Assembly: GCF_004138325.1 (NCBI RefSeq)
Contig: NZ_SBLB01000004.1
Location: 248,001-312,000 of the forward strand
Reading direction: 5' to 3'
Length of the DNA stretch: 64,000 nt
Origin: Spirosoma sordidisoli
GTDB lineage: Bacteria > Bacteroidota > Bacteroidia > Cytophagales > Spirosomataceae
Both the position numbers and the translations under genes were made by a program. Numbering within the stretch: position 1 is the first letter of the stretch; every line of letters begins with the position of its first letter. Below are positions 32,736 to 43,157 of the stretch, piece by piece. The notes beneath the pieces are model-generated. The model worked only from the letters and a program-made list of their open reading frames with translations, was not told where the DNA came from and made no database searches.

Positions 32736-35700
32736 TTATGGCCGAACCCGAAGAACGCGCAGCCGGTCGTTGTTGGTAGCCACCAGTACCGCCTGCTGAC
32801 CCCGCATCTGAACCAGTTTCAGGTCGGTCACCTCGCCCGGCAGTCGGAGACCACTGCGCCGGGCCGACACAGCCGCGTACCGGCCCCGGCCCCGACCGGC
32901 CAGCAGCAGCCCGTACGAGGCATCCTGCTGCCCCTGGCCCACCTCCGTCTGGTAATCGTTACCCGCCAGTAACAGGTCCGGAATCCGATCAGCGGTCAGG
33001 TCAGCTACCAGCAGGGCGTTGACGGGTGCCCACTGAGCCTCGTCAGGCAACGGATGGAACATAAACCGTCCGTTGCCGCGGTTCTCGAAATAGCCTGTCC
33101 GGGTTTCTTCGCAGCGCAGGGCCCGGGCCCGCGTACGCATGGTTTCGGGCAGGATGGTCTCCAGCGAAGCCCGTGCATAGCTGCTGTTGTCGGGGAAGCG
33201 CTGCCGGATGGCGGGCATGTGGGCCGCCCACTGATTTCGGGTGAGGGCCGGACTGAGGGTATACGCCCCGTCGCGCTGGCGGATGTAGTGACAAAGAATG
33301 GGGTCTATGGTCCCGTTATCGTCGTAGTCTGCGGCATAGAGCCAGGCCGGTTGCCGGGCCGACACATGAAACGAGTGATTGAGCCCCATATTCCCGGCCA
33401 GGATATCCGTATCGCCATCCCCGTCCAGGTCAGCCGCGGCCAGCCGACGCCAGAAGCCGGCACTGGCAGCCAGTCCGTTTTTGCCCGTGCCGGTATCCTG
33501 AAAGGTGCCCTGTGGCGTTTGCACAAATACCCGAACCGGCATCCACTCCCCCGCCAGGACGAGGTCGGGGCGGTGATCCTGGTTCGTGTCGGTCCAGACC
33601 GCCGACGTGACCATACCGGGCGTGACCAGTTCGGGAGCCAGCCGGGCCGTAACATCCTCAAAATGGACCGGCTGCCCAACCGGTCCGGTGTTTCGTAACA
33701 GGTAGCTGCGCGGGGCTTCGGGATAGCGGGTCGGCACGATACGCCCCCCCAGAAACAGGTCTGTTTTCCCATCAGCGTCGAAATCGGTAGCTACCACACA
33801 GCCCGTACTGACACGCACGCTGGCCGGAAAAGCCGTCGTGTCCAGCACGAACCGGGGCGACCGGCCCGAACCCGTATTCCGGTACAGCCGGGGTTTGTAA
33901 TGCGGAGAGTCGGGAGCAAACTCTACACTCCCACTCGTTACGAGCAAATCGAGGTCGGTATCGCCGTCAGCGTCCAGAAACAGGCAGTCGGTATCTTCTT
34001 CGAGTTTCAGTCCGGCCAGCAGCGGCTGCAACGCAAAGCGACCGTCTGCCTGCTGAATACCCAGCTGCCCCGTCTGCCGGAAGGCGCCCCCCACATAAAA
34101 ATCGGTACGGCCGTCGGCGTTGAGATCGGCGGTGGCCAGATAGGGGCCGGGCTGCGAGTACCGGCGGGGTAACAGGCGCTGAAACGAGTAATCGTTGAAA
34201 AACGTCTCCTGGTGCCGGTACCCCACGCCCAGCTGGTCGGTCACGTCGGTCAGCCAGGGCACCTGTTGTTGTACCCTGTCGGCCGGGCGGGCGGTTGCAC
34301 TGGCCTGCCGAAGAGTGTATACACTGTCGGCGCGCAAATGGCGGAGGGTCTGCTGCCGATCGTCGGGCCAGGTAATGACCAGCGAGTCGAGCTGAGTAGC
34401 ACGACCCAGCCCGATATGCAGCCGATCGTCGACCGTCGACAGAAAGCCACGTACGGGGTGTTGCTCCAGCGTTTGCAGCTGCCCGCCCGCGTAAGCCCGA
34501 ACCGTAGCGCCGATGCCCTGCCGGTTCGGATGCTGGCCTTCCAGCCGCAGCGTAATGGCGTGCGCATCGGTCGGCGGGGCCGTGTTCTCCAGGATAGACG
34601 CCGGTTTGTTGAGCATGCTGACAATCAGATCCAGGTCGCCGTCGTTATCGAGGTCGGCGTAGGCAGCTCCGTTCGACAGGGCTGGTTCGGCACCGCGTAT
34701 CCGGGCCGACTCGTCATCGAACCGCGGGGTAGTCCCGCCCGTTGTGCCGCGGTTGCGGTAGAAATGATTGGGCAGCGGCACCTCGCCCAGTTCGGCCAGC
34801 CGTTGCCGGACGGCCCGCTGCCGGCCCACCGCGCCCGTCTGCGGATCGTCGGGGATGTCGGCACGGTACTGTACAAAGTCGGCGTTGATCAGGTCGCGGC
34901 CCATACCGCTGGTAATGTAAACATCTTTGGCGCCGTCGTTATCGAAGTCGGCCAGCAGTACGCTCCAGCTCCAGTCTGTTTCGGCAACACCCGCCATCTG
35001 TCCTACTTCCGCAAAGAGCGGCACCCGTTTTCGGGCCTGGTTTTGGTCGCCTACGTTCAGCTGAAGCATATTACGCATGAATTCAGGCGCGTATCCGGCC
35101 CGCCGTTCCAGCTCGTGACGCTCGAAACTCAGAAACGAGAACATCATTTTTTTGCGCTCGTCGGTAGCCGGCATCATATCGAGCGTGACCAGATCCGGCC
35201 GACCGTCGTTGTTCAGATCGGCGGCATCGGTTCCCATGGTCGAGTAGCTCTGATGGCGCAGGCTGGTCGGGGCCGTGTTGGAGAACGTACCGTCCTGGTT
35301 GTTGAGCCACAGAAAATCATTGCCGAGGTAGTCGTTGCCGATGTACAGATCGGGCCAGCCGTCCTGGTTGAGATCGGTAACCACGATGCCGAGCCCGTAG
35401 CCCCCGCCCTGTATCCCCGCCCGGACCGATACGTCGCGAAATACCGGATGGGCAGTCCTGCCCGGGGCACTCCTGCCCGGGACCGTCCCTTCGTTGCGGA
35501 ATAGCCGGTCAGCCGACGGGTCGGCGGGGTCGATGGTGTTGGGGCGGATGTCGTTCGGGTTTTCGGCCCCGGTTTTATGCCGCAGCAGATACATATCCAG
35601 ATCGCCATCTTTGTCGTAGTCCAGAAAAGCGGCCTGGGTCGAAAAGCCCGAGTCGGCCAGTCCGTAGGCTATGGCCGACTCGGTAAAGGTGGGCACTCCG

Positions 35701-36161
35701 CCGGGTTCGATGCGGCCGTTATTGATAAAAAGCAGGTTGTGATGAGTCTGGCCGGCGCCGGTTGTGCAAACATACAGATCGGGCCAGCCGTCCTGGTTGA
35801 TGTCAGTCACGCTAACCCCTGTACACCAGTTGTGGGTTTGTAGCCCGGCCCGTTTCGTCACCTCTTCGAACCGGAAGGCGCCCCGGTTCAGATACAGCTG
35901 GCTGCTGACCTGATTGCCGGTAAAGAACAGATCGGGTAACCCATCCCGATTGAAATCGCCGATGCCAACGCCCCCGCCCATGTAGGTGTATTCGTTCACC
36001 ACCAGATTCACCGAATCGTTTTCGGAAATCTGGTTGGTGAAGCGGACACCCGTTTTTGCGGGCGACAGTACGACGAAGCGGCTGGCGGTTTCCGGATCCG
36101 GCGCGCACCCGCTGCTGAAGCCGACCAGCACATACAGCCACCAAAACCAGCCAGTACGCAT
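32736..36161 (-). CDS. CRTAC1/VCBS-repeat lipoprotein with ASPIC/UnbV domain
   Basis: 1141 residues. The N-terminus has a lipobox (FSSGC), so the protein is a surface or periplasmic lipoprotein. About 14 FG-GAP/VCBS-type calcium loops of the DxNxDGxxD kind are spread along the chain, for example DFNRDGLPDLFF, DINQDGWPDLYV, DLNNDGRPDLVT and DADGDTDLDLLV, giving two beta-propellers. Between them, near 545-620, lies an ASPIC/UnbV domain (RQGIGATVRAYAGGQL, LDSLVITWPDD). Such proteins are expanded in Bacteroidota near SusC/SusD pairs and are thought to bind glycans or surface partners; no enzyme activity is shown. The gene follows GH30 after 8 bp, so they are co-transcribed. Confidence 0.9.
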   Translation of the reverse strand: MRTGWFWWLYVLVGFSSGCAPDPETASRFVVLSPAKTGVRFTNQISENDSVNLVVNEYTYMGGGVGIGDFNRDGLPDLFFTGNQVSSQLYLNRGAFRFEEVTKRAGLQTHNWCTGVSVTDINQDGWPDLYVCTTGAGQTHHNLLFINNGRIEPGGVPTFTESAIAYGLADSGFSTQAAFLDYDKDGDLDMYLLRHKTGAENPNDIRPNTIDPADPSADRLFRNEGTVPGRSAPGRTAHPVFRDVSVRAGIQGGGYGLGIVVTDLNQDGWPDLYIGNDYLGNDFLWLNNQDGTFSNTAPTSLRHQSYSTMGTDAADLNNDGRPDLVTLDMMPATDERKKMMFSFLSFERHELERRAGYAPEFMRNMLQLNVGDQNQARKRVPLFAEVGQMAGVAETDWSWSVLLADFDNDGAKDVYITSGMGRDLINADFVQYRADIPDDPQTGAVGRQRAVRQRLAELGEVPLPNHFYRNRGTTGGTTPRFDDESARIRGAEPALSNGAAYADLDNDGDLDLIVSMLNKPASILENTAPPTDAHAITLRLEGQHPNRQGIGATVRAYAGGQLQTLEQHPVRGFLSTVDDRLHIGLGRATQLDSLVITWPDDRQQTLRHLRADSVYTLRQASATARPADRVQQQVPWLTDVTDQLGVGYRHQETFFNDYSFQRLLPRRYSQPGPYLATADLNADGRTDFYVGGAFRQTGQLGIQQADGRFALQPLLAGLKLEEDTDCLFLDADGDTDLDLLVTSGSVEFAPDSPHYKPRLYRNTGSGRSPRFVLDTTAFPASVRVSTGCVVATDFDADGKTDLFLGGRIVPTRYPEAPRSYLLRNTGPVGQPVHFEDVTARLAPELVTPGMVTSAVWTDTNQDHRPDLVLAGEWMPVRVFVQTPQGTFQDTGTGKNGLAASAGFWRRLAAADLDGDGDTDILAGNMGLNHSFHVSARQPAWLYAADYDDNGTIDPILCHYIRQRDGAYTLSPALTRNQWAAHMPAIRQRFPDNSSYARASLETILPETMRTRARALRCEETRTGYFENRGNGRFMFHPLPDEAQWAPVNALLVADLTADRIPDLLLAGNDYQTEVGQGQQDASYGLLLAGRGRGRYAAVSARRSGLRLPGEVTDLKLVQMRGQQAVLVATNNDRLRVLRVRP

Positions 36162-36169
36162 GCCGTTGC

Positions 36170-37756
36170 TTAGTTATACGTGCCGACCAGGGTCGTTACG
36201 GATTTAGGCTCCATCTGAATCACATCGGCAGCAGCAGTGGCCCGGGCCAGGCTTTTGACCTGACTGGTGGTATAGGTCGTAAACCGGTTGCTGGTTACCG
36301 ACAGGCCCGAGAGCGGCAGCGACACGGCCTGATCGGTCATGTTGACGGCTACCAGCACAATTTTCCGGCTGGCTTCGTCTTTATAGGCCGACAGCATGTA
36401 GCTACCCGCCTGCGCAACCGGGTCCGGATTATTCTCGATCTGCACACGGACCCGCTTCATACCCGGCCGGATAAAGCGCGCGTAGTTACCGAAGGCCCAC
36501 AGCTGCTTCGAATCGATGACCTGGCCTGACTCACGCGCATTATCATGGTTTTTGTACTGACCGTCGAGGCCATTGATATAGACCAGTCCGTCGCTGTAAT
36601 CGTAGGGATTGATGGCCAGCCACCACTGCCACGACGTTACATTAGCAACCGCCAGATCATTATGAATCACTTTGGCTACGTACAGGCCGTAATCGATGCC
36701 GGTATTGCGCGGATAGCCGTTGTACTTCCCGCAGATATCGCCCAGAATGCCGAATTCACTCTGCCAGAGGGCTGTATTCCCGGCGGCTCGGGCGGCCTGC
36801 AGGGCGGTTTGGCGGCTGTTGACCAGATTCGCATCGTCGCAGGTACTGAAGTAGCTATGGTAGGCCAGCACCCGCTCCGTTTTGGGCAGGTTCGCCAGCG
36901 ACGGGCCGCTGGTACCGAACAGCTGCGCCAGCTGATTACCCCGGCCCGACTCGGCCCGCTGGTAGAGGTAGTCGATCTGACCGGCTTCGCCCGTTACGAT
37001 AGTCGTTTTGCTACCCGTCGAGACCAGCTTGTCAGACAGGGCCTTGCTAACGGCCAGCAGCTCGCTGTTCTGGGCGGGCGATCCTTCCTGCGAAGCCTTG
37101 CCGTCGTTGCCTGCTTTCCAGTCCCACTGTGGTTCGTTGATCGGGCTGAGGTAGGTGAACTCAAAATGCCGGCAGACCTCTACCAGAAAATTGGCAAAGT
37201 CGGCCATGCGGTCGGCTTTCAGGTTCAGCGAACCTCCGCCGGGCGAAAAAGCTTTTCCGTTAACGGTCATGTGAACGGGTGGCGAGATGCTGAACCCGAG
37301 GGTATACGGAACGCCACGCTGCCGGGCCGCCTTCAGAAACCACTGGCTGCCGGCCTGTTTGGTCCAGTCGTACTGCCCCTGCGCGTTCTGAAAACATTCT
37401 TCCCGGCGCCATTCGTCGGTAATATTGCTGGCAGCGCCCTGCTCGAAGCTCCCCGCCCCGATGTTCATGCGCCACAGCGACAGTCCGATTCCTTTCGGTT
37501 GCCCGTTCGCCAGCGTATCGAGGCTGAACAGCAGGTCGGCGATCTGGTTTTTTTTGGCTTCGTCGGCCCATTTGCCGATAAACTTTGCCGACCAGCAGTC
37601 CGATGCGCCAAAACTATGGATGGTCTGAAACTCATTGTCGAGCGTAACCACGACTTTTTTTGCGGGCTCCGGCTGGGCGGGTGGCAGGGCCGGTACAACG
37701 CCCCCTTTGGAGCATGACAGCAGCAGAACCGATGTATAGATAAGCAGTTTGTTCAT
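36170..37756 (-). CDS. GH30-family lipoprotein (endo-beta-1,6-galactanase-like)
   Basis: 528 residues with lipobox LLLSCS near residue 15, hence lipid-anchored. After a Pro-rich linker the catalytic barrel begins at HSFGASDCWSAKFIGKW. The acid/base Glu is in YLSPINEPQWDWK near 210, and the nucleophile Glu is probably in ALWQSEFGILGD near 335. A small C-terminal beta-sandwich (about 430-528) completes the GH30 architecture. The SFGASDCWS start and SPINEPQW motif fit the subgroup that includes fungal and bacterial endo-beta-1,6-galactanases, so a beta-1,6-linked galactan (arabinogalactan side chain) is the leading substrate guess; glucan or xylan cannot be excluded. It lies 87 bp after susD. 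Confidence 0.85.
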   Translation of the reverse strand: MNKLLIYTSVLLLSCSKGGVVPALPPAQPEPAKKVVVTLDNEFQTIHSFGASDCWSAKFIGKWADEAKKNQIADLLFSLDTLANGQPKGIGLSLWRMNIGAGSFEQGAASNITDEWRREECFQNAQGQYDWTKQAGSQWFLKAARQRGVPYTLGFSISPPVHMTVNGKAFSPGGGSLNLKADRMADFANFLVEVCRHFEFTYLSPINEPQWDWKAGNDGKASQEGSPAQNSELLAVSKALSDKLVSTGSKTTIVTGEAGQIDYLYQRAESGRGNQLAQLFGTSGPSLANLPKTERVLAYHSYFSTCDDANLVNSRQTALQAARAAGNTALWQSEFGILGDICGKYNGYPRNTGIDYGLYVAKVIHNDLAVANVTSWQWWLAINPYDYSDGLVYINGLDGQYKNHDNARESGQVIDSKQLWAFGNYARFIRPGMKRVRVQIENNPDPVAQAGSYMLSAYKDEASRKIVLVAVNMTDQAVSLPLSGLSVTSNRFTTYTTSQVKSLARATAAADVIQMEPKSVTTLVGTYN

Positions 37757-37843
37757 GTAGCTAGGATCGTCACAGACAGGTCAGGAAATAAACAAAACCG
37801 GGCAGACGGGCTCACGTAGCCATCATCTGCCCGGCCTTACTGG

Positions 37844-39442
37844 TTAGTAGCCCGGATTCTGGGTCACCACGCCGTTCGATGCGTTGACCTCGCGCGCCGG
37901 AATGGGCAGCAGCTCGTTTACACCTTCTCTGAATAGCGTGCCTTTATTCTGCGGCTCGGTATTGGTAGCCGTTTCGAACGGATCTTTGCTGGCTGCATTG
38001 TAGCGTACGAAGCTACCATTAGGACCCAGTACCGACGCAATCAGCAGTTTCCCGTTTTTGCGTACCCGGCGCAGGTCGTCCCAGCGGAAGCTCAGCTCAC
38101 CCGCCAGTTCGAGCCGCCGTTCGGCAATGATGGCGTCGGTCAGGGCCTCGCCCGACAGGCCGGTTCTGACGGGCAGTTTGGCCCGCCGGCGAATGGCGTT
38201 CAGCGCGTCGAGTGCCTGGGCGGCTTTACCCTGCCGGGCCGATGCTTCGGCATAGATCAGCATCACCTCACCGTAGCGGATAAAAATATACGGCACCGGC
38301 ACCCATACCGACTGGTAGCTCTGGTTCGGCACAACCCGTTTGCCCCGCGGCACGTAGAATTTGCGCCAGATCCGGCCCGACTTGTTGCCGCTCGGCCGGG
38401 CGTCGAATATACCCGTTCCCGAAGCCGCCGGATCGCCCCATACCCGCTGTCCGTGTTTGATGATGGTACGGGTCAGCCGAACGGTGTCGTTCTCGGCCAG
38501 GAAGGCGCTCTCCAGGTTGCTGCTGGGTACGTTCCAGCCCCAGCCTCCATCATTGCGGGAGCCCGCTGTAACGCCCCGTACGTTGCCGTTCAGCACGCTG
38601 GAGCTGATCTCGAAAATCGACTCGGGTCCGTTGTAGTAGCTGGCTTGGAAGATGTTGCCGAACTCCGGCTCCAGCGAGTACTCGTTGAGGTCCATTAGCT
38701 GTTTGGCTACCTGTTCGGCAACGTCGTATTTCTCGGCCCATAAGGCGGCTTTGGCCAGAAACGCCAGCGCGGCCCCTTTCGAGGCCCGGCTTTTGTCGAG
38801 CCCGGTATAGTCTTTACGCTGGGGCAGGTCCTGAGCCGCTTCCTGAAAATCGTTCATGATCTGCTCGTATACCTGCGCCTTCGGCGTACGGGGCACCGGC
38901 GTATCGTTGGCCGTTCGGGGAACCGTGTAGAGCGGCACGTCGCCCCAGTTCTTGACCAGCTCGAAGTAGAACCAGCCGCGCAGAAACTTCATTTCGGCCA
39001 CCAGCCGTTTCCGCAGCGCATCGTTGACGGGCGCCGTAGCGACCCGCTCGATACCGACATTGGCCCGCTGTACGCCAAAGTAATTGAAGGTCCAGTAGTT
39101 TTCGGTGTTACCATCGTTCGGGCTTAACCCCTGAAAGTGGGCCACGGGCAGGTCGCCGGCCGCATTACCCCACTGCTCGGTATTTCCCAGCCAGCCATCG
39201 TCCGTGGCCGACTCGAAGACCATCCGCCGGAACTGCACCTGCCACCAGTCGTCCCAGTTCAGGGCGCTGTAGCAGGAATTTACGTAGTTGACCGTCCCTT
39301 CCGGCGTGTCGAACACCTTCAGGTTCTCGACGGTCTGGATACCATTGAGCGGGAGATCGGTAAAACTTTCTTTGCAACCGATGGCGCTGAGCGACAGCGC
39401 AGCCGCTACGATTGACGTTTGAAAAAGACGCATTGTATTCAT
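37844..39442 (-). CDS. SusD/RagB-family surface glycan-binding lipoprotein
   Basis: 532 residues with a lipoprotein signal (LSLSAIGC), so it is tethered to the outer membrane. The SusD pattern is clear: an N-terminal TPR-like helical part (LKVFDTPEGTVNYVNSCYSA, LVAEMKFLRGWFYFELVKNW), the SRASKGAALAFLAKAALWAE helix, VPYIFIRYGEVMLIYAEASA, and the closing ALNAIRRRAKLP/ELAGELSFRWDDLRR segments. SusD proteins lid the SusC channel and deliver oligosaccharides to it. It starts 21 bp after the susC stop, which confirms the pair. The glycan is presumably the product of the neighbouring GH30 enzyme. Confidence 0.97.
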   Translation of the reverse strand: MNTMRLFQTSIVAAALSLSAIGCKESFTDLPLNGIQTVENLKVFDTPEGTVNYVNSCYSALNWDDWWQVQFRRMVFESATDDGWLGNTEQWGNAAGDLPVAHFQGLSPNDGNTENYWTFNYFGVQRANVGIERVATAPVNDALRKRLVAEMKFLRGWFYFELVKNWGDVPLYTVPRTANDTPVPRTPKAQVYEQIMNDFQEAAQDLPQRKDYTGLDKSRASKGAALAFLAKAALWAEKYDVAEQVAKQLMDLNEYSLEPEFGNIFQASYYNGPESIFEISSSVLNGNVRGVTAGSRNDGGWGWNVPSSNLESAFLAENDTVRLTRTIIKHGQRVWGDPAASGTGIFDARPSGNKSGRIWRKFYVPRGKRVVPNQSYQSVWVPVPYIFIRYGEVMLIYAEASARQGKAAQALDALNAIRRRAKLPVRTGLSGEALTDAIIAERRLELAGELSFRWDDLRRVRKNGKLLIASVLGPNGSFVRYNAASKDPFETATNTEPQNKGTLFREGVNELLPIPAREVNASNGVVTQNPGY

Positions 39443-39463
39443 ATGGATTTGCTGCGAAGACGG

Positions 39464-42400
39464 TTAGAAAGACAGGTTCAAGCCAACCTGCAGGTTGCGG
39501 GATACGGGATACTGGGCGTGGTCGATACCGATGCCCAACTGGGGCGTGGTGCCGTTGCCGCTGTTCGACTGCACCTCCGGGTTAACCCCCGTATAGTTGG
39601 TGATGGTGAACAGGTTCTGCGCGCCCACGTATACCCGGCACGCCCGAATGCCTTTGATCAGGTTGTCGGGCAGGTTGTAGCCGAAGACGAAGTTGCGCCC
39701 CCGAACAAACGATCCTTTCTCGACGTAGTAGCTCGACGACTGAAAGTTACCCGCCGTAGCGTTGGGGTTCGGGTTGGGCGCGTCCTGGTTGTCGGGCCGC
39801 CATACGTTGTTGTACGACCCCGCCTGTACGTTCGAGAAGTAATCGCCCAGGGTGAAGTAGCGCTTCACGGTGTTGAACACGTCCTGCCCGAAGACACCAT
39901 ACATGTCGGCCGTCAGGTCGAAGCGTTTGTAGCTCAGCCGCAGGTTGAAGTTAGCCGTCAGGTCGGGGTATGGGTTGCCGATGATGGTACGGTCGTCGCT
40001 GTTGATCACGCCGTCGCCGTTCACGTCGGCAAAGCGCAGATCGCCGGGTTTGGCATCGGACTGGATAGGCCGTCCGTCGGGACCCCGGTATGCATCGACC
40101 TCTTCCTGATTCCGGAAAATACCATCGGCTTTGTAGCCATAGAAAGCACCCAGAATCCCACCGGCATAGGTCCGCGAAATGGTACCGAACCGTTCGCCTT
40201 CGCGGTAGTCGTTGCCCCCGCCGTCGAGGTAGGCCAGCGTACCGTACAGCTGACGTACCGTTGTTTTTACGTGGCTGAAGATCAGGCTGGCGTTATAGCC
40301 GAAGTCGCCTTTTTTGTCGCCGTAGTTGATGGTCGCTTCCCAGCCCCGGTTCCGCAGTGCTCCGGCGTTCAGCCACTGGCTGTTGCTCCAGCCGTACTGC
40401 GTGCCGTAGCTGAGCTGGATGGGCGCGTTGAGCAGGAGTTTGCGGGCGTTGTTGTCAAAATATTCGAGGTTGACGCTCACCTTGTTGTCCAGCGCCGTAG
40501 CGTCGAGGCCAATGCTGAAATCTTCGTCGACTTCCCATTGCAGGTTCGGGTTACCCGACAGCCAGGGCCCGGTGCTGTAGACGGTTGTTCCGCCAAACGC
40601 GTAGGGCCAGTCGACCTTGGCAATGTCGTAGGTAGCCGTTGGCGGAATGGCGTTGCTGTTGCCGCGCTGCCCCCAGCGTACTTTCAGGAACAGGTCGTTG
40701 ACCAGCTTGTTATTTTTCAGGAAGCCCTCCTGGCTGAGCCGCCAGCCTACCGAGGCCGACGGGAACAGCGCGTACTGGTTGGCCCGGGTAAACTTGGAGT
40801 TGCCGTCGCGCCGGACGTTCCCCGTGAAGTAGTACTTGTTGTCGTAGTTATACTCCAGCCGCCCCAGCAGCGACGAGATCGCTTCGCGCCGGTTGATGTC
40901 CGTTGTGCCGCCACCCGTACCCGGATACTGCCGGTTGATCTGCTCCGGCGACCGGTCTGACACCAGATTGTCGATGGAGTTGAAAAGCGGGTCGTTCGTT
41001 CCCTGCGAGGAGTAGCGCGTGGCCGATCCGTAATACCCGTCGATGTACTGAGCTTCCTGACCGACCAGCGCCTTCAGGTTATGAATGCCGTTGAACGTGT
41101 TGGCATAGCCGAGGGTGTTGAACCACGACCACGAATAGTTGGTGTTGAAGCTCGACGACGCGCTGACCAGGTTCGTGAAGTTCTGCGGATCGAGGTAAAA
41201 CTTAGGCGAGAAGTTCTGGTAGTTATACGTATCGACGTTACCGCCCACTTTACTCGTAAAGGTGAACCCTTTGGCCGGTTTGATTTCCAGATAGGCGTTA
41301 CTCTGGATACCATAAACGCGGTTCAGCCCCAGCTGCGCCCGTTTCATCTCCAGGTAGTAGTTGACCGGGTTGTTGGAAGGGCGGGCATACGGATACCCCC
41401 AGCCGCTCCACTCCAGATCGTACTGGCTCCGGTCGGCTGCGGGAATGTGGTTCAGATCACCCCGCCGAACCGCCGTGGTTGGGTCGGTGCCGAGCAGACC
41501 CAGAAAATCCGATACGGCGTAGTTTTTCCAGTCTTCCAGCCGCGGGGCGAAGACCACACCAAACTTCAGCCAGTCGGTTACGCCGAAGTCGCCGTTGAAG
41601 CGGGCGTTGACCCGCTGCCAGTAGCCGAACTGCGCCTGCGACTCCTGCCGAAAGTAGCCCAGCGTGGCCGCGTAGGTGCTTTTGTTGCTGCCACCGGTAT
41701 AGGAAATGTTGGCGTTATAAACCGGCGACGACGGCCGGATCACCGCTCCCCACCAGTCGGTGTTGTTGGTCAGACTCTGACCCGATGGTGGTGGGTTGAA
41801 AAAGCTGGGGTTCTTCAGCCGCTGAAACTGTACGTACTCGTCGGAGCTGGCCATCTGATACGGACGCTGCAACTGCTGCGCCTGTACGTTGATATCGACA
41901 TCGAGTCGGCCGGAGTTGATCTTACCCCGCTTGGTTGTGATCACGATAACGCCCCCCGAGGCTTTGGCCCCGTAGATAGCCGCTGCCGACGCATCTTTCA
42001 GTACGTCGAGGCTGGCGATGTCGTTTGGGTTGATGGAATTCAGCCCGCCCGAGTAGATCGGCACCCCGTCTACCACCAGCAGCGGAGACGTACCGCCCTG
42101 CAGCGACGACACGCCCCGAATGTAGATCGTAGGCTGGGCACCGGGACCACCGCTGGGCGTCACTACGCGCACACCCGGCAGCTTTCCCTGAATAGCCGTA
42201 GCCGCATTCCCCGTTTTGAACTCGTTGATTTCCTGGCCCGAAATGGACGCTACCGAGCTAACCAGGTCGCGCCGTTTGGTTTCACCGTACCCAACAACGA
42301 CCACCTCATTGAGCATCTTGTTATCCTCGGCCAGCGTCACCTCCAGCTGGGTCTGGTTATTGACCGCTATTTCCTGCGCGGCATAGCCCAGGTAGCTGAT

Positions 42401-42613
42401 CACGAGCCGGTCTTTCGCATCGGCCTGGAGACTGAAATCACCGTCGGCGGTGGTTGTCGTGCCGCGCGATGTTCCTTTCACCAGTACGTTGACGCCGGGG
42501 ATTCCTTTTCGGTCGGCGTCGATAATTCTGCCTCTGACTGTGAGCGCCTGAGCCACTGTTGTGACTACCGCGCTCAGACACAATAAGCCGGTAAGAAGTA
42601 ATTTGTTCATCAT
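39464..42613 (-). CDS. SusC/RagA-family TonB-dependent outer-membrane transporter
   Basis: 1049 residues from MMNKLLLTGLLCLSAVVTTVAQ, a signal peptide. A carboxypeptidase-regulatory-like domain follows (TVRGRIIDADRKGIPGVNVL), then the TonB-receptor plug with GYGETKRRDLVSSVASISGQ and TIYIRGVSSLQGGTSPLLVV, the SusC hallmark. A 22-strand beta-barrel makes up the rest, ending in an aromatic residue (VGLNLSF). The protein imports oligosaccharides captured by SusD using TonB energy. The open frame extends 30 codons upstream, but the signal peptide fixes the start at one of two adjacent ATGs. It is the first gene of its operon, divergent from the hybrid regulator. Confidence 0.97.
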   Translation of the reverse strand: MMNKLLLTGLLCLSAVVTTVAQALTVRGRIIDADRKGIPGVNVLVKGTSRGTTTTADGDFSLQADAKDRLVISYLGYAAQEIAVNNQTQLEVTLAEDNKMLNEVVVVGYGETKRRDLVSSVASISGQEINEFKTGNAATAIQGKLPGVRVVTPSGGPGAQPTIYIRGVSSLQGGTSPLLVVDGVPIYSGGLNSINPNDIASLDVLKDASAAAIYGAKASGGVIVITTKRGKINSGRLDVDINVQAQQLQRPYQMASSDEYVQFQRLKNPSFFNPPPSGQSLTNNTDWWGAVIRPSSPVYNANISYTGGSNKSTYAATLGYFRQESQAQFGYWQRVNARFNGDFGVTDWLKFGVVFAPRLEDWKNYAVSDFLGLLGTDPTTAVRRGDLNHIPAADRSQYDLEWSGWGYPYARPSNNPVNYYLEMKRAQLGLNRVYGIQSNAYLEIKPAKGFTFTSKVGGNVDTYNYQNFSPKFYLDPQNFTNLVSASSSFNTNYSWSWFNTLGYANTFNGIHNLKALVGQEAQYIDGYYGSATRYSSQGTNDPLFNSIDNLVSDRSPEQINRQYPGTGGGTTDINRREAISSLLGRLEYNYDNKYYFTGNVRRDGNSKFTRANQYALFPSASVGWRLSQEGFLKNNKLVNDLFLKVRWGQRGNSNAIPPTATYDIAKVDWPYAFGGTTVYSTGPWLSGNPNLQWEVDEDFSIGLDATALDNKVSVNLEYFDNNARKLLLNAPIQLSYGTQYGWSNSQWLNAGALRNRGWEATINYGDKKGDFGYNASLIFSHVKTTVRQLYGTLAYLDGGGNDYREGERFGTISRTYAGGILGAFYGYKADGIFRNQEEVDAYRGPDGRPIQSDAKPGDLRFADVNGDGVINSDDRTIIGNPYPDLTANFNLRLSYKRFDLTADMYGVFGQDVFNTVKRYFTLGDYFSNVQAGSYNNVWRPDNQDAPNPNPNATAGNFQSSSYYVEKGSFVRGRNFVFGYNLPDNLIKGIRACRVYVGAQNLFTITNYTGVNPEVQSNSGNGTTPQLGIGIDHAQYPVSRNLQVGLNLSF

Positions 42614-43157
42614 TGAATTTGGGGAAATACGACTATGGATTGAGATAAGGTCGTGGGCCGGATGCAGGAACCTGACCAGAAAAACACTATAGCTTCTGCT
42701 CAATTAATTACCAGAATGGTGCAAATTGACCATATTACGGGCGCTCCTGAAATAGCCATAGTTATGCAAATGATAGATGATTTTATGATGCCTGATTGGC
42801 CCTGAAACGCAACTGATGGTGAGGCTCCCGCCGGGTCCGCTCCCGATCGTGACGACTATTTCGGGAGTAAGAGCGAACTGATCGCCGAGCAGGCGTCTAC
42901 CGGAAGTCAGACCGACGTTATCAATGCCCGGCTGGATTCGCCCGTCAAACACGATGCAAACTTATATTGGCAAAACACAATAACAGGGGGTATAAATGGC
43001 CAAAAAGAGGGGACAAACTGGCCAGACACGGTTTGATCAGGCCGAATCCGCGCAGAATCGGTACAGAAGCCTTTCGAAGGGGCGGTTGTGATAATGTTGT
43101 AAAAAGTATGTATTTTTCACGTTGTAGTCAGTATGGGCCGGGCTACTGATCAACGAT
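42614..43157. other. Divergent control region between susC and the hybrid regulator gene
   Basis: This 544-bp stretch has no gene I would defend. It is more AT-rich near both ends. A -7-like TATTTTTC lies at 43111-43118, 39 nt before the regulator start, but the last base differs from TAnnTTTG and no -33 box is clear. A 7-bp inverted repeat CTCCCGA...TCGGGAG (42840-42867) lies near the middle. Hybrid two-component regulators usually bind upstream of their susC gene, so the binding site should be here, but I cannot pick it out. Confidence 0.4.

Noticed and set aside
34212..35504. Plus-strand open frame of 430 codons
   Set aside because: Antisense to the CRTAC1 lipoprotein, whose DxNxDG loops fix the coding strand.
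39419..42586. Two long plus-strand open frames (513 and 501 codons)
   Set aside because: Both are antisense to the clear susC gene and show no motifs or signals.
42704..43149. Short open frames in the susC/HTCS gap
   Set aside because: Low-complexity translations without motifs, in a region expected to hold divergent promoters.
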